A stretch of DNA of 64,000 nucleotides from Siphonodentalium dalli (Eukaryota > Mollusca > Scaphopoda > Gadilida > Siphonodentaliidae), in assembly GCA_032622095.1 (NCBI GenBank), contig CP136063.1, forward strand, positions 74,251,980 to 74,315,979, read 5' to 3'. The notes under the pieces were generated by a model. That model was not told where the DNA came from, ran no database searches, and saw nothing but the letters and a program-made list of their open reading frames with translations. Both the position numbers and the translations under genes were made by a program. Positions 51,061 to 63,869 of this stretch are shown here, piece after piece (positions within the stretch are counted from its first letter, which is position 1; each line of letters starts with the position of its first letter).

Positions 51061-52147
51061 GGAGGAGTCACGGGTCCATTCTAATTATTTTCTGGTATAG
51101 GGCACGTACATGTACAGATGGTGGTTTATTGGGTCAAATCGGTCAGGATATCACTTAGTGGTGGGAGATTTTAAAATCTCAATTTCAAACTATCAATTTG
51201 AAGGGAGGATTATTATACAATCAATTATCGCTCACATTGTGAGGGTGAACAGGTGTTGTTATAGTACTATAGCATACATTGGTTTTTAAGGATATTGATT
51301 TTTTCCTTCAAATTGACAGTTTCTTAAAGGTGACTGATCTCATGGACAGGAACGTATACAGCGCTCAGGTAAAAACCATTAAGGTAAATGCGCCACGATA
51401 ACGGATTTGTCCTGTTTGTTCGCACCGAACCAATGACACACGTAACGTAATCGCTGCAATGCTAACTCGCTCAACAAACAGTCGATAGATTGGAACATTA
51501 CACAGAATCAATGGGAAGGACACAGGTGCCATATAATCTGTGATGCACATTCGCTGAATTGTTCCAGGCGTGGTACAGGGGCGTGGTGGCGCGGAAAATG
51601 ATCCCACACAAAGCTTCATATTTGAACAAATTGAAACAGAATACCATTTTATATTAGAATGTACAGCCTACAAAAGTATGCGTGATACATATTTTAGGGA
51701 CATAATCACAGTTCCCACAGTTTTCCGATATGACGAATTATGAGAAATTTAGATTTATTATGAAGAATGAACGCAAAGCAACCATTAATGTTATATGTTT
51801 AATTATCCGGTCTTTCTTCACCGCTCGGGATTCCAATAAAAGCTAGTCAATTAATAATTAATGACAGATGAGTTCAATGTTACGAAGAAAAGAGAGAGAA
51901 AAAATCGTTAGGAAACCACATTGTACATGTATATGCATATATGTTACTCATCTACATATATATAGTTAATAGTTGTCAAATTATATGTATTTTATTCATG
52001 TTTGCAACTGCCAATTTTGGGTGAATTTGGCATTAAATCTTATCTTATTAAATAGCACCCCTACCTTGGTAGTTCTGCTAATTTGCTATTGTGTCTGTGT
52101 GTCCTGCTGATTTAGCTATGATGTTGGTGGAACAAATGGTAGTTAAG
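51061..52147. other. No gene recognised
   Basis: An 84-codon frame on the minus strand (51365-51619) shows no domain; otherwise AT-rich. GTTAGTTTCAAATTG-like inverted words near 51.18 and 51.31 kb are short. Confidence 0.35.
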
Positions 52148-52151
52148 TTAA

Positions 52152-52352
52152 CCCGTTCTATACTAAATGCATTCTCTCACTCGGTTATAAAAAGTATACA
52201 TTGGAATAGTCTATTATACATTTGTAGGGATGCTAAGGATATATGACCAGACGATCACCAGAGAAATGTTTAGATTTTATATAGGTCGCTTGTTGAACTT
52301 TACAAAGGGAACTATATACTCATCAGTGAGGATTTATAATATAACAAGGGTT
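52152..52352. mobile_element. CCCTTT-family MITE
   Basis: TTAA at 52148-52151; CCCGTTCTATACTAAATGCA, GGTTATAAAAAGTATACATT and GGTCGCTTGTTGAACTTTAC are in the family order, ending AACAAGGG. Confidence 0.7.
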
Positions 52353-52410
52353 GACTGCAGCCCCGTATATAAATAGTGGCAAGCATGTCAATATGACATT
52401 GAGTGTATAG

Positions 52411-52553
52411 GACTGTCATGTGGACTGTTTTTTATGGAGATGAGGTAACCGTGAGGTAAGAGGTCATAACTTGTGTAAAACCCGAAGTTTACATACAAGT
52501 TATGACCACTTACCTCACGGTTACATCTCCATAAAAGCAGTCCACATAACAGT
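52411..52553. repeat. 143-bp hairpin
   Basis: GACTGTCATGTGGACTG and GAGGTAACCGTGAGGTAAG pair with the mirrored right arm, with only a few mismatches. Confidence 0.85.
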
Positions 52554-53421
52554 TAATCCTTATATTTAAATACATTTAGCGAAAAAGCCACTTTTGTAAA
52601 TGTATTTAAATCGAAAAGTGTATCGTGACAAAACCAGCCCAAAGTTTAGCATAGCACCCGACCAGAAATCAGCTGAGAACAATTTCAAAACGAGGCTCTT
52701 TATATTGAAACCTGATGATTTATTAAGTCAATCCTGCGCGAGTGCAAATGCGCCCAAAACATTACGCGTTCTTCTTCTCCAAAATCAATGACGCGTCGAT
52801 GTAATTATGGTTGCAATTAACACCCTCTTGCGCGTTTACCGAGAAATAATTGCAACTAGTTACGTGGGCGCCGACCAATCGGAATGCTGGATTTAGTGAT
52901 AATCACACTCAGTATGTAAATATAAATAAATGGATGCAGTGCGTTTCTGCACCTGGAAGATTCGACACCTGGTTTTCATGACGTTTCGGTACCTTAATTT
53001 TCGGCACTTGGTTGTTTCGACCCAATCACTTGGACTTTTCGGTACACGGTTTATTCTTTAATTGTGACATTACTTCTAGTGCATCAAATATGTAGATACG
53101 CTCACTGGGGTTACTTAAATCACAAACTGAACACAGTCATGTTGATCAGAGCGTCAGTGACATTCGGTCGTGAACAGAATCGAATAATTTTCCGACACCT
53201 TTTGTTCACTTTCTGAGTAACACTGTCCATCTTCGCGTTCTTGTGAAAAACACATTTTCATAATGGCATTGTTGCATGCTTGTGAATGGAACACATTAGT
53301 TAGCAGCTCGCAGTCATAATGCGCGTTTTATCGACAAATATTCAACTTGAATTAAAATAATTTGTAAAGATACGTGATAATTTGTATATGATGCCAGATC
53401 GGCGGATCGGAGTTAGGTTAA

Positions 53422-53822
53422 CCCTTTACCCAACAAACCGGCCAAAACCGGCCAAAACCGGCTAAATAAAGCTTCAACAGCCTAAAATATCTTCGGTCTG
53501 TCTCAATAGAACCATACAAATATGGATATCATTGGAATCGGCTCCTTGACCACATTGTGATAGTTACAGTTAGCCCAGTGCCAATGCATTCTCTTATATA
53601 TGCGAGTCGACCATAGGTCGCCTCGCATATATAAGAGAATGCATTGGCCTAAACAAATTCTTTTTTTAACACTTTTTACCATTTTTTCTTACATTCTTTA
53701 ACAATTTTATAATTTTTAATGTGTTAAGCCAATGTATTCTCTTATATATGCGAGGCGACCTATGGTCGACTCGCATATATAAGAGAATGCATTGACACAG
53801 GACCCTTCTGTTGGGTAAAGGG
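53422..53822. mobile_element. TTAA-flanked double-hairpin MITE, CCCTTTACCCAACA family, copy 2
   Basis: TTAA at 53418-53421 and 53823-53826. Nearly identical to 42667-43058, including both 69-bp hairpins (53580-53648, 53728-53796). GGCCAAAACC has been amplified near the left end. Confidence 0.85.
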
Positions 53823-53826
53823 TTAA

Positions 53827-54797
53827 TAATAATTGCCTCATAATTTATAGGTATTCCCTTGCTGCGAAACATTGTTAGTACATCGATAGGCACCGTTAGA
53901 GAGTGGATCTATTGAATCTAGTTCCATTGTGCTCATTTTCAAAAGCTTTAACCGTTCACCCTTCTTCAACGATGTGAACACCTCCGACAAAAAATAAATT
54001 GAATCAATATGTTTTGGTGCTATGCATCAAGCGACGTTATGATACTTGACAAAACTAGTTCAAGATGAATTATTTCGATGCTGGGGCGGTGCTTGCTCTC
54101 GCTTTGACGTGTTGCTCAATACATCTTGTCACCCACGGGTTGTCATGACGTCTCGTCGCCTGATTTTACGTTTTCCCTACAACGTTCCCGTATTTTGCTC
54201 GATTCTTTTTGAAACACTAATTCCCATGTCAATCAAATACTTATCTAATTGAATTAATTGAAACTGGTTTAGAGACACTAGATATTTAACAAGAAATTCA
54301 ATAACTTGAGGAAAAACAAACACTACCATAAACTGTATTAAGAAATATTACGAACATACTCTTAAATATACTCCGACATTGGAATTGTCTACTGTTCATT
54401 TTGTGAGATGTGATAATATAACAAGCAGGGAAATACCATATGTATTCCCATTAGTTTCTGGCTGGACAAAATCAGTGATGTTTCCATAGTTCCTGTTACA
54501 CACGTGATTGTATTATTTGAGTGAAATAAAGTATCAAGGTGGCCCTCCGGTGCATGTATATACAGAGTTATGCGTGTCGGAGCTGTTGTTATGTAGACAT
54601 TGCTGTTACAGTTGTATTAGTTCAATAACACACCAAAGTTAAATGAAAACTTGTCAGTAAGCGTAGGAAATTGTCAAAGCATTGAAACAAATATTCATAT
54701 TTCTGACACCCAAATAATGAAAATACTCTATTTCAATATGATCTGTGCTGTATATTACACTGATTGTGGGTTGTGTAGCTTTGTCGTGAGGCATATA
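53827..54797. other. No gene recognised
   Basis: Chance frames at 54046 and 54651; no domain, repeat or RNA structure supported. Confidence 0.4.
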
Positions 54798-54801
54798 TTA
54801 A

Positions 54802-55270
54802 AGGCATGGGCGGCGTTCGTTGCAGAAATATTTATATTTGTTCAAATCGCCATCATTAACAGAAGGAACACCAAAATATATACAGTTCCGCTCATATGCC
54901 AACCATAATCAGCGCGTAAATAGTATATATTGTCGTCAAGACGTACGGTGGTATACTTAAACAAGAGACTGCTCGTGTTACATAAGTTGTGCTTGTTTAC
55001 ATAACACAGCGAAATTCTATTTGGTTATTCACACAAAAATGATATAAACGCTCTTTATTATTGCCATATCAGGAGAACATGAACAAATAATGTTTTTTGC
55101 CTTTGTTTACATAACAAAGGGGGGAAATGACAATAACATACTGTTTATGCAACATTTCTGATTGGTATAAGAACAAAGTCTCTCTATATCTTACTATTCT
55201 TTCTGTTTATGGCGGTTTTTGACGGAGGTGAATATTTTAATAGCATACCCACCGCCAATGCGCTCCATAA
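54802..55270 (-). mobile_element. CGGGCGGCG-family MITE, inverted copy
   Basis: TTAA at 54798-54801, then AGGCATGGGCGGCGTTCGTT, with the rest matching copies 1 and 2 in reverse (GTCGTCAAGACGTACGGTGG, ATGGCGGTTTTTGACGGAGG). The right end near 55270 has decayed and lacks a TTAA. Confidence 0.8.
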
Positions 55271-55295
55271 CCGTAAAGATGCATAATCCGATTAA

Positions 55296-55723
55296 GCTCC
55301 ACTAAATTACTATTTATTTGGATTCGGGGGGGGGGGGGGTAAACAATATTTGATTCGAGTCGAGGAACCCACCTATCAAATCTCAAGAGTTATTAGATAT
55401 CGATTTTTGAAATCTATTATTTTTCACCATCGAGAATTATTAGTGGCCCAGTAAATAGTCGACGAACCGACGGTCGCAGACCAAATTGCGGATGAAGATG
55501 GATAACTGTAAAATCAAGAGGCTTTCTGTTGATAATAAGGCCAAATTTCGTCGAACAACATGTTGATAAATGACACGTTTCGAAAAAATTTATACTTTAG
55601 TTGACAGTGGTTAGTATTATTTTTTAGCAATTAATCGATTCTGATAACTGAAGCGGCATTTCTAAAAATGTTGTTGTTATTGGAATCTGATTATATGGGG
55701 ACCATCGACTCAGATTGAGTACC
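55296..55723. mobile_element. TTAA-flanked MITE, CGCTC/AGGTAC family, copy 4
   Basis: TTAA at 55292-55295; GCTCCACTAAATTACTATTT, GATTCGAGTCGAGGAACCC and GACTCAGATTGAGTACC match copies 1-3. A run of G has expanded near 55327. Confidence 0.75.
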
Positions 55724-55780
55724 TATAATGTAATGAAACCCGTGGTGATGGGCGTTTTTGACAAAGCGGCTTATTGCATA

Positions 55781-55993
55781 CAGTAATGCTCTGAGTAATC
55801 GACTCCCTAACCACAGCAGAATTATGGGTAACTTTTCAGGATTTAGTCGGAAATATGGCTTGTTGCCATTCATCGGAAAGCCCTCGGGGAGAGCTTTCCG
55901 ATGAATGGCAACAAGCCATATTTCCGACTAAATCCTGAAAAGTTACCCATAATTCTGCTGTGGTTAAGGAGTCGATTACTTAGAGCATTACTG
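55781..55993. mobile_element. Palindromic TA-flanked MITE, CAGTAATGC family, intact copy
   Basis: TA at 55779-55780 and 55994-55995; 213 bp, almost perfectly self-complementary from CAGTAATGCTCTGAGTAATC to the mirror end. The most complete member in the window. Confidence 0.9.
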
Positions 55994-56279
55994 TATATCC
56001 ATTACCCAGAGTTCACCAATCGTGTATACTCGTTCCACTCGAATTCAACCACTAAGGTCAGGGTTGTGTACATATATATGAATGTCGTTCAACCGTCCGA
56101 ATACACAGCATCACTAACGTTTGTGTGTCAATGATAATGCAACAATCGTGTACATTCTAGGCCACATTCGAATCGATACACACTTCCTGGCCTAATAGCA
56201 CCTTCTCTTTATCACAAAACAAAATCGATTTTAAACGGAACTCAGTATCAAACTTGACACTCCCTGTTGAGTATATATA

Positions 56280-56472
56280 CAGTAATGCTCTAATTAATAG
56301 ACCTCTTAACCAAAGCAGAATTATGGGTAACTTTTCAGGATTTAGTCGAAAATATGGCTTGTTGCCGGAGAGCTTTCCGATGAATGGCAACAAGCCATAT
56401 TTTTGACTAAATCCTGAAAAGTTACCCACAATTCTGCTTTGGTTAAGAGGTCGATTAATTAGAGCATTACTG
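56280..56472. mobile_element. Palindromic MITE, CAGTAATGC family, further copy
   Basis: Left TA at 56278-56279; arms paired as in 55781-55993 with a smaller loop. The right flank is GA rather than TA. Confidence 0.82.
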
Positions 56473-56712
56473 GAGGTCGCACCAATAATGCTCGATTTTC
56501 ACCTTGTTCAAAACAACATTTTATATCTTGAAATAATCAATTTTTAAAGTTTGAAAGTCCGATGAAGGTTGAATATCAAACACACGGCTATCATCTAACC
56601 ATCGTTTGGTAGAAAAATAATGTTTCTATCAGAAAAAACTGCCAATATGATACATGATAATCTTTTTTACCAAAACATCCGCATGCTGCAATCTGGAAAG
56701 AACACCGCATTA

Positions 56713-57129
56713 GGATACGTTCATACACTGGCAAGTTTGCACGGTATGTTTTGCAGGCATTTTGTCGTAGAAAACGATATGGTGCCAGAATATGAACGGA
56801 AACAACCGTATAAGATGCATCTGTACCACAGCTAACTACCTGCGAAGTAAAATATCGGTAGATCCACCTGTTGCGATGCTACCGGAATTTGCCGGCCTGT
56901 AAATGGCATGCAATTATCTCGCAAGAATAAATCATATAGGTATTTGAAGGTAAATTACAGTAGCACCGTTACAAGTGGAACTACATACAATTTACTTATC
57001 ATGTCGTTAGCTTTGGTAAAGATGCATGTTATCTGCATGTTTCCGTTCATATTCTGGCACCGTGTGGTTTTCTATGACGACATGCCGCAAAAACATACCG
57101 TGCAATCTTGCCAGCGTATGAACGCACAC
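56713..57129. mobile_element. PIF/Harbinger-like MITE, copy 2
   Basis: TTA at 56710-56712 and 57130-57132 (TWA duplication). Ends GGATACGTTCATACACTGGC and its mirror; same family as 42160-42572. Confidence 0.8.
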
Positions 57130-57354
57130 TTACGCTGTTACGACACAAGCCAATAATACCACATAGCAAGAAGGCGTTACGTTAAATCAAGAAATGGTTT
57201 CTAAGATACTATACCGAGGATTGGCCAGTAGAAGCTATTAGTTTTGAAGGATTTGAAACAAATCGTGAAGTAACTGACATAAAGGTCATTTGTTTAAGAT
57301 GACCTGTCCGACTTGACACCGAGTTAGTCAAAAGTTAAGAGCGAGAAAAAGTGG

Positions 57355-57570
57355 CAACATTTAAAGACATATTAAGTATACTTGTTCGGGTGCGTGAAAC
57401 TGATAAGTTAGTATTCAGGCGCTATGACAACTGGAGGAATGTAACTAACATCGCCGAAAATTTGAAGCAAATCGACCATACTACTTCATAGAAAGCATCG
57501 TCAGAACTATGCTCAATTGTCAATATTTACTACTCAATTCTGGACGCATCTATCGGCGATAACTAACGAA
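57355..57570. repeat. Dispersed repeat, inverted partner of 29.48-29.69 kb
   Basis: ACATTTAAAGACATATTAAG, GTTCGGGTGCG, AACTGGAGGAATGTAACTAA and TCGCCGAAAATTTGAAGC match the complement of the earlier copy. Confidence 0.6.
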
Positions 57571-57728
57571 AACGATTTCGCCATCGAGATTCATGGCATT
57601 TAATTCATATATGAGAATGACGGTGTGTGTTGTCAATTTGGATATACTATCTGTAAAAATTACTATTTTTAACAAGGTTATTCTCTATTTCTATTTGATC
57701 ACCATACATGAGTGTTTTGTCCCGGTGT

Positions 57729-58214
57729 CTAGGGTTTAGATGTTGAATGGCCGTGATATCGGGAACAATTCAAGAAGAGATCCGTTGGCGTAGATAACTT
57801 TATATATAAGTAAAAATGGTTGGTCGATGAAGCACAGTGTATAGACAGGTTAGGTTATAGGTCTGTTCGGAATGAAAGCTGGTGGTGGAGTGTCGTTTTC
57901 TCCGCTCTGAGAGAGTATATCTCTTCGTCCGCTGGCGTATGATGTATCCATATACGGACTGCGGTATTATACTATCCAATCTTTCTATACTTTACTATAG
58001 TGTATATCACACATCTACTCGCATACCTTGGTTATACTATGAATGTAACCAGTCGATCAGTGTCGACAAATATAGGTATGCTATGTTGCGTTAGATGTGT
58101 GCTTATTGTTTCGTATGCCTCCCTCTATACAAAGTGCTTCACCATTATACAATTAACCCTGTCCACAATATAGGTGAACAACTCCAACAACTCCATCCAT
58201 TTATATGTACTATC
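57729..58214. repeat. 486-bp direct repeat, copy A
   Basis: CTAGGGTTTAGATGTTGAAT through TTTATATGTACTATC recurs at 59031-59516 at very high identity. A 70-codon frame (MVECRF...) is open in both copies but has no recognised domain. Confidence 0.9.
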
Positions 58215-58789
58215 GGACAGACTCCCGTCGCTACAGAATTTGTAAATACAGGTAGTTACAAATTAAAATTGTGGTAAAAGTCCGAGTGTACATGAAATGA
58301 ATGGAGGTTGAACATATAATCGCGAGTCGCGAACCTAAAAAAACAATCAAACATATATATATCACACAACAACTCAACAGCAAACGAAACGAGAGTTAGT
58401 TATCCAAGGCGAGTTTGGTAAACAGTATGTCACTGGCTGAACGGCGACAGTAAGTTACTGGAGCACTGGTATATCAGCGAACAGTTTATTTATCCAGGAA
58501 TTTGGAGATATGTTCTGGCTTGGCGATTATAACTTGATATATGGGTCCAATATAGATATATATATATAACAAACAAGTCTATCCATGTGTCGGATAATCA
58601 ACACCATGTAGAACATCAGGTTGTGTGAAGTATAGAGAATAGTCACACATGCAGTATACAGTTAATATTTATAGCAGCAATCAAGTAAGAGAAATGGTTC
58701 TTGTCTGACACGAACAGCTGTCGAACTGGAAACGTGAAAGTATCTATCAATTAAGCAGCAGGCAGATGCAGATTCTCGTCCAAGTAATT

Positions 58790-59017
58790 TAAGGAACAGG
58801 ACGACTGGAACAGATAGGTGTATGTAAATGTTTCTTCAGTGAGAAATTTACTAGAGCTGCATCGGAAATCGGCGACACGGCAGTGGTGACATCAGTTGAC
58901 GCTGAATCGGCTCCGGAACGAATATGCGAATCCGCGCTCGTGGATATGGTACATGAACCATCAGTCGTAGTCACATCAGCTATACGAGGAAAAGAGCCGG
59001 CAGCATGTGCTTCTTGA
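58790..59017 (+). other. Open frame with coding-like composition, function unknown
   Basis: A plus-strand frame without stops from about 58790 ends at TGA near 59015 and reads LEQIGVCKCFFSEKFTRA, then SAPERICESALVDMVHEP and AIRGKEPAACAS. It has no initiating ATG and could be a terminal exon, but no clear acceptor was found. The region is GC-richer than its flanks. Chance remains possible. Confidence 0.25.
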
Positions 59018-59030
59018 AGGTACCCATCAT

Positions 59031-59516
59031 CTAGGGTTTAGATGTTGAATGGCCGTGATATCGGGGACAATTCAAGAAGAGATCCGTTGGTGTAGAAAAC
59101 TTTATATATAAGTAAAAATGGTTGGTCGATGAAGCACAGTGTATAGACATGTTAGGTTATAGGTCTGTTCGGAATGAAGGCTGGTGGTGGAGTGTCGTTT
59201 TTACCGCTCTGAGAAAGCATATCTCTTCGCTCGCCGGCGTATCATGTATCCATATACGGACTGCGGTATTATACTATCCAATCTTTCTATACTTTACTAT
59301 AGTGTATATCACACATCTACTCGCATACCTTGGTTATACTATGAATGTAACCAGTCGATCAGTGTCGACAAATATAGGTATGCTATGTTGCGTTAAATGT
59401 GTGCTTATTGTTTCGTATGCCTCCCTCTATACAAAGTGCTTCCCCATTATACAATTAACCCTGTCCACAATACAGGTGAACAACTCCAACAACTCCATCC
59501 ATTTATATGTACTATC
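59031..59516. repeat. 486-bp direct repeat, copy B
   Basis: The second copy, offset 1302 bp from copy A. One base change removes a stop, so a longer frame of about 166 codons appears here only; this is not evidence of a gene. Confidence 0.9.
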
Positions 59517-59676
59517 TGACATGTTTCACATCACTTTAAATGGGGAATTAATTTTAAAGACCAGATTACTCAATATTTACAAACCGTACAATAATACTTC
59601 ATGCCTTATTGGAATGTTTTAGTATATATATATCAGTGACAACGCAACGCAGATTTTTCATTTAGTTTTGTTTTGT

Positions 59677-59888
59677 GACATTTGATGGAAATGTTATAAA
59701 TAACTATAAACAATGGTGACCTACTTTTTAATAATGTCCAATAATATCCAACCTGGGATGAAAATTCCGCTTCGTGTTGTTACATTTGATGGAAATGTTA
59801 TAAATAACTATAAACAATGGTGACCTACTTTTTAATAATGTCCAATAATATCCAACCTGGGATAAAAATTCCGCTTCGTGTTGTTACT
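59677..59888. repeat. 104-bp tandem duplication
   Basis: ACATTTGATGGAAATGTTAT to CCGCTTCGTGTTGTTA is repeated once, almost identically. Confidence 0.9.
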
Positions 59889-60014
59889 AGATAACTATTC
59901 AAACTTTCGAAAAAGATATTTTTTCCGTTATTTCGTTAAAAACATTTCTTCAAATTATCTCTATTATCTATTATATATTTTGGAACTTCTGCATGTCTCT
60001 GTCTGTGTATGTAT

Positions 60015-60130
60015 GTGTGTCTGTTTTATAGACTCGAAAACTGCTCGACCGATCAGATCCAAATTTGTAGGCCTAATTTGATTCCGGGAACAATATGGGC
60101 TGGTCCAATTTCACGTGCTACAGTGTCTGG
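60015..60130 (-). repeat. Reverse copy of the 18.9-19.1 kb dispersed repeat
   Basis: ATAGACTCGAAAACTGCTCG and TTTGATTCCGGGAACAATAT are reverse complements of phrases at 18.99-19.07 kb. Confidence 0.65.
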
Positions 60131-61600
60131 GACTATATGATATCCTATATTCTGATATTCAATAGAACATCCCATGCCACCCGTAGTCGCGATTATATGC
60201 CAATAGCCATGTACCCCGATTACATATTGTTTGGTATCTAATCCTTGGCGTATTGGCTGAAAATACACAACCGAATTAAAAAGTTTAAGTTGGAAAAAGA
60301 GTCCAAACGTTCATAACTGAGAACGCCCTTTTTGTCTACTGCTTTTGGTGCGACGGAAGCATGCGCGCTATTTATAAAAAACAGTAATGGGAAGGTTTGC
60401 TAGCGGGCACAAATTCAGAACGTGTTCAATCCTCCTCTTTCGAAAGTTGATATCTGGACATCAAAACCCATTTACCTATTAATGGAGTCATGGTTAAGAT
60501 ATTATGTTCTTTTATATATATAAAGCGAAGATATGGTGTATTTATGGTATTACATTGAGTTGGGCATCTTGAACTTGAAACTAGCAGGTCGCATACCACC
60601 TATATCTGGTACAGTTGCAGCAAGCCAGAACGTTGGTGTATTGAGTGGCTGCTGAAAACATCTCGACAGAATGTGGTATATCACATGCACCAGTATAATG
60701 GCTAGAACATTCGATAATACGACAATAATACATCATGGATGGCAGTAGTGTGCGCTTATATATACACAATGGAGCCACATGCAACCTGGAGTGGCATTGA
60801 GTGCTATTACTATTCGATAATATTGTTTGTTAGTTCCGAGCTCATAATAGCTTGACCCCATGCATCCATGCTCTTAGTGAGTGGGCGAAGTCACCATCCA
60901 AAACATAAGTGGGCTGACAGTGTTATTGAAAGAGTATTATCGGGGATTACTGAATTCTCGTCTGGGTGTCATTATCCAAACAGTTGGTCTCCGATAATTG
61001 CATGGCCCTATGCTTCAATCGGCAGTGCATCAACTCAAACTATGACCGAAATTCTTGGATGGAATTCTTCTCACCTTATGGTGGCAACAAATCTGTCTTA
61101 AAGCAACCACACGCACGACCACAGGTTGTCTAGACATTACAGACATGTGAATGACGTCATATGATTTGTTTTTATATGGTCAGGATGATGATGATTTATT
61201 CTCATAATTCGCATGAACATCGAGAAGTACAGAGAAAGAAGTATTTACAAAAGAGCATAAGGATATATACATTATATACATGTATCCGGTGCTATGGGGA
61301 TATCTATATCCTAATATGTGAATATAATAATGTATGTTGTTATCGTGTTTCATTTGGCTCTGTGGTATGAAATTGTTCGTACTGCTTCCTGAAAACAGAT
61401 GACCCCATGTGTCATCTTTTACATCTATGTTTAACGGTAAATAGTCAGTAATATAACATTAGTAATTTGACAGAGTCTTTCTGATGACAGATATAGTTCC
61501 ATGGTGTGTTTGTCATAGCTAATTAGGAATTTAGGAGTGACAATATTAAGATAATTTGACAAATTCAGATATTTAGTTGATTGATGAGTTCGGATCAGGA
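60131..61600. other. No gene recognised
   Basis: A 77-codon plus-strand frame (60868-61101) is the most protein-like here but shows no domain; it may be chance. Confidence 0.35.
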
Positions 61601-62780
61601 CCGTGGCCCAGTGTGAGTGTTGCACGACATGAGTGCATGCCAGCATGTGTTGTTTATACGTGGTTCAGAACTTGTGGCTGTCTTCATGTTAAGTTATGGA
61701 TTGGAAGGGGGGGGGGTCAATACACAAACAATGGGCTGGTATAAATTCGTCCCTAAAAGGGGACAGTCCTCCGTTAAATTACCGTTTAAATGGGCACCTT
61801 CAGCAATATATAATGTGTATATGTATACATGTACAATATACGCAGAATCGGAGAGCGTGTATGTATTGTTTTCAGTTTTATCATGCACGTGACTTGCGGT
61901 TAACAACTGTGTGGATATTGCTAAAGCGTGGAATCCGCAATTGACCAACGATATGAAATTAGAATTCACAACTTCAGAATAATTCCCATGAGATTACGCC
62001 TGGGCCTACTAGTTTTGTAAGATGATTATTGTAATATTAAATCACATCATGTGTGGTTGTTCACTACGTGTCACGTTTGACCATATTACATAATGATCTA
62101 TGAACTTTCGCAGATGACGAACAAGACAGTTTCAACTGGACATGTGCTCCATGGGGGGAAGGTCAGTTTGGAAATCGCCAAAAATTGGAAAGCTTGAGGC
62201 CAGTCTGGATGCTAAGATTGTGCAATTTTCATGTTCAGTTTTCATTTTCCCTGCCCGTGGCCAGTCACAAACCGCTAATTCATTAAGAAAAACAATTCGA
62301 GGTGTGAATTTGCCTGGCGTTAGACCACCATATGCATGTTAAGATTTTGCAATTTTCAGATTCAGATCTAAAAATGTTCTCATACTGTGTCGAACCATGG
62401 TCGTCCCAGTGGATTATATTAATCCCCTGGCTAGTGGCCACAAGAATACTGATCCATTTAGAATAGGCTACATGTCAGGGATTTTTTTTTAGAAAATCAA
62501 AGCCCACGGTGGGGGTGCAGTCTGCATGAAGATAATACTGCTAACTTATTTTGGCGTTCAGTACAATCTCGATCGGTACAAAACTATTCAAATAATCCTA
62601 GTCGTAGTCGTTACATTTTGCGAAAAGAATTTGTTGGCCCACGTGAATCTTACTATATCCGTCATGCAGTTATGAAATGTTAACCTCTGTACGCAATTGA
62701 CCTTAATTATTGGCAGATATTTTCTACCAATCAGCTACTGAACTGGTCGCTTGCTATGATGGAAATTTTGTGTTTACCCC
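61601..62780. other. No gene recognised
   Basis: Several overlapping short frames on both strands, none with a domain. GCAATTTTCA-type phrases near 62.22 and 62.35 kb are a weak local repeat. Confidence 0.35.
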
Positions 62781-62786
62781 AATTTT

Positions 62787-63265
62787 CACGGCGGGGAATC
62801 ACGTGGTTTCGCATTAAAAAAGCGACCGAAAACGCGACCAGAAACGAGGAAAGGGTAATAAACTAGGATATGACATATTACATATTATTTGTGTAAATAC
62901 GAGCATATGCTATACTATATTTCAAACAAGCTGATGCCTCATTTGTGTCCAAATTCACAGTGGTTTGCTCTAACATTCTGACCAATGTTGTCAGTCGAAG
63001 GTTTCTCCTAGATGTATGGACTGGTATATTACACGAACATCCGACTGGCAACTTTGGTCAGAATGTTATAGAAAACTACTGAGTATTTCCGAATAAATAA
63101 GGTATCAACTTGTTTTTAAAATAAACTAGCATTTGCCCGTAACAGTCAAAATATTACGTTTTTTGTCAGTTCCTCATATATTATGTTTTATACGTTATTG
63201 CTTGCCTCATTCATTTTGAATGCCTGTTACTCACCAACCTCGAAACCACGTGATTCCCCACCGTG
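62787..63265. mobile_element. CACGGTGGGGAA-ended MITE, copy 2
   Basis: CACGGCGGGGAATCACGTGG and its mirror CCACGTGATTCCCCACCGTG bound 479 bp. The interior matches 10204-11074 without the tandem array, so this is the simpler form. No convincing target duplication. Confidence 0.82.
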
Positions 63266-63399
63266 ATTTCGATATCTGCACATACTATCGATGTTAAATA
63301 GTCCATATTCAAACAACTTTTTTGTTGTGAAATCATAATGTACTGGGATTAATATTTGCGTTATGATGTTGGCAATTAATCCATGACTAAGGGCGCGTA

Positions 63400-63475
63400 C
63401 ACATGAAGCTGCAAGAAAATATCTGCAAGAAAATATCAGGTACAATTGTACTCTGATATTTTCTTGCTGCAAAGA
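63400..63475. repeat. Short hairpin
   Basis: GCTGCAAGAAAATATC at the left pairs with GATATTTTCTTGCTGC at the right; TACAATTGTA is at the centre. Confidence 0.75.
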
Positions 63476-63629
63476 TTACGCCCGTGAGAAAGCGGCGGGT
63501 TATATGGCGTTGATTGAGCTCAATGTGAATAGTGTTAGTCTTGTTTGTTGAAGTGAATTACTGCGGACAAACAACCTATAGTCCATATCGAATATTCATA
63601 GAGTTATAAAGTGTTATGGACAATTTAAA

Positions 63630-63824
63630 ATGCCACATATTTTAACGAGAAAGGAACGCGCCCTCGTCGTTGGAGTAGGGATGCGTGTTCTTCGTGAACA
63701 CACGAAAGGACATCTAAACAGACGTTGGTGGGTTCGGCCCTGGGGCACATCCCACATGCGAGAAGAGCGAGGAGCCGCCAACAATTTCTTTTTCGAAACG
63801 TACATACAGTCCAAATTAAAGTAA
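63630..63824 (+). pseudogene. Fragment resembling the N-terminus of HARBI1-type proteins
   Basis: The frame from 63630 contains LNRRWWVRPWGTSHMREERG, similar to the R-(F/W)-W-V-(R/H)-P motif near the start of PIF/Harbinger transposase-derived proteins. It stops after 64 codons with no nuclease domain. Identification rests on one motif; an exon of a host gene is possible. Confidence 0.35.
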
Positions 63825-63869
63825 AACAACTAAGTCAAGGCATGTGAGGTACCAAATTATAAAGCATCC

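Noticed and set aside
55691-56429. Similar frames on both strands ([16 protein letters not shown] type)
   Set aside because: They are mirror translations of palindromic MITE arms.
59122-59622. 166-codon frame
   Set aside because: Opens at a non-ATG codon; the duplicate at 57.8 kb has a stop in the same frame, and no domain is present.
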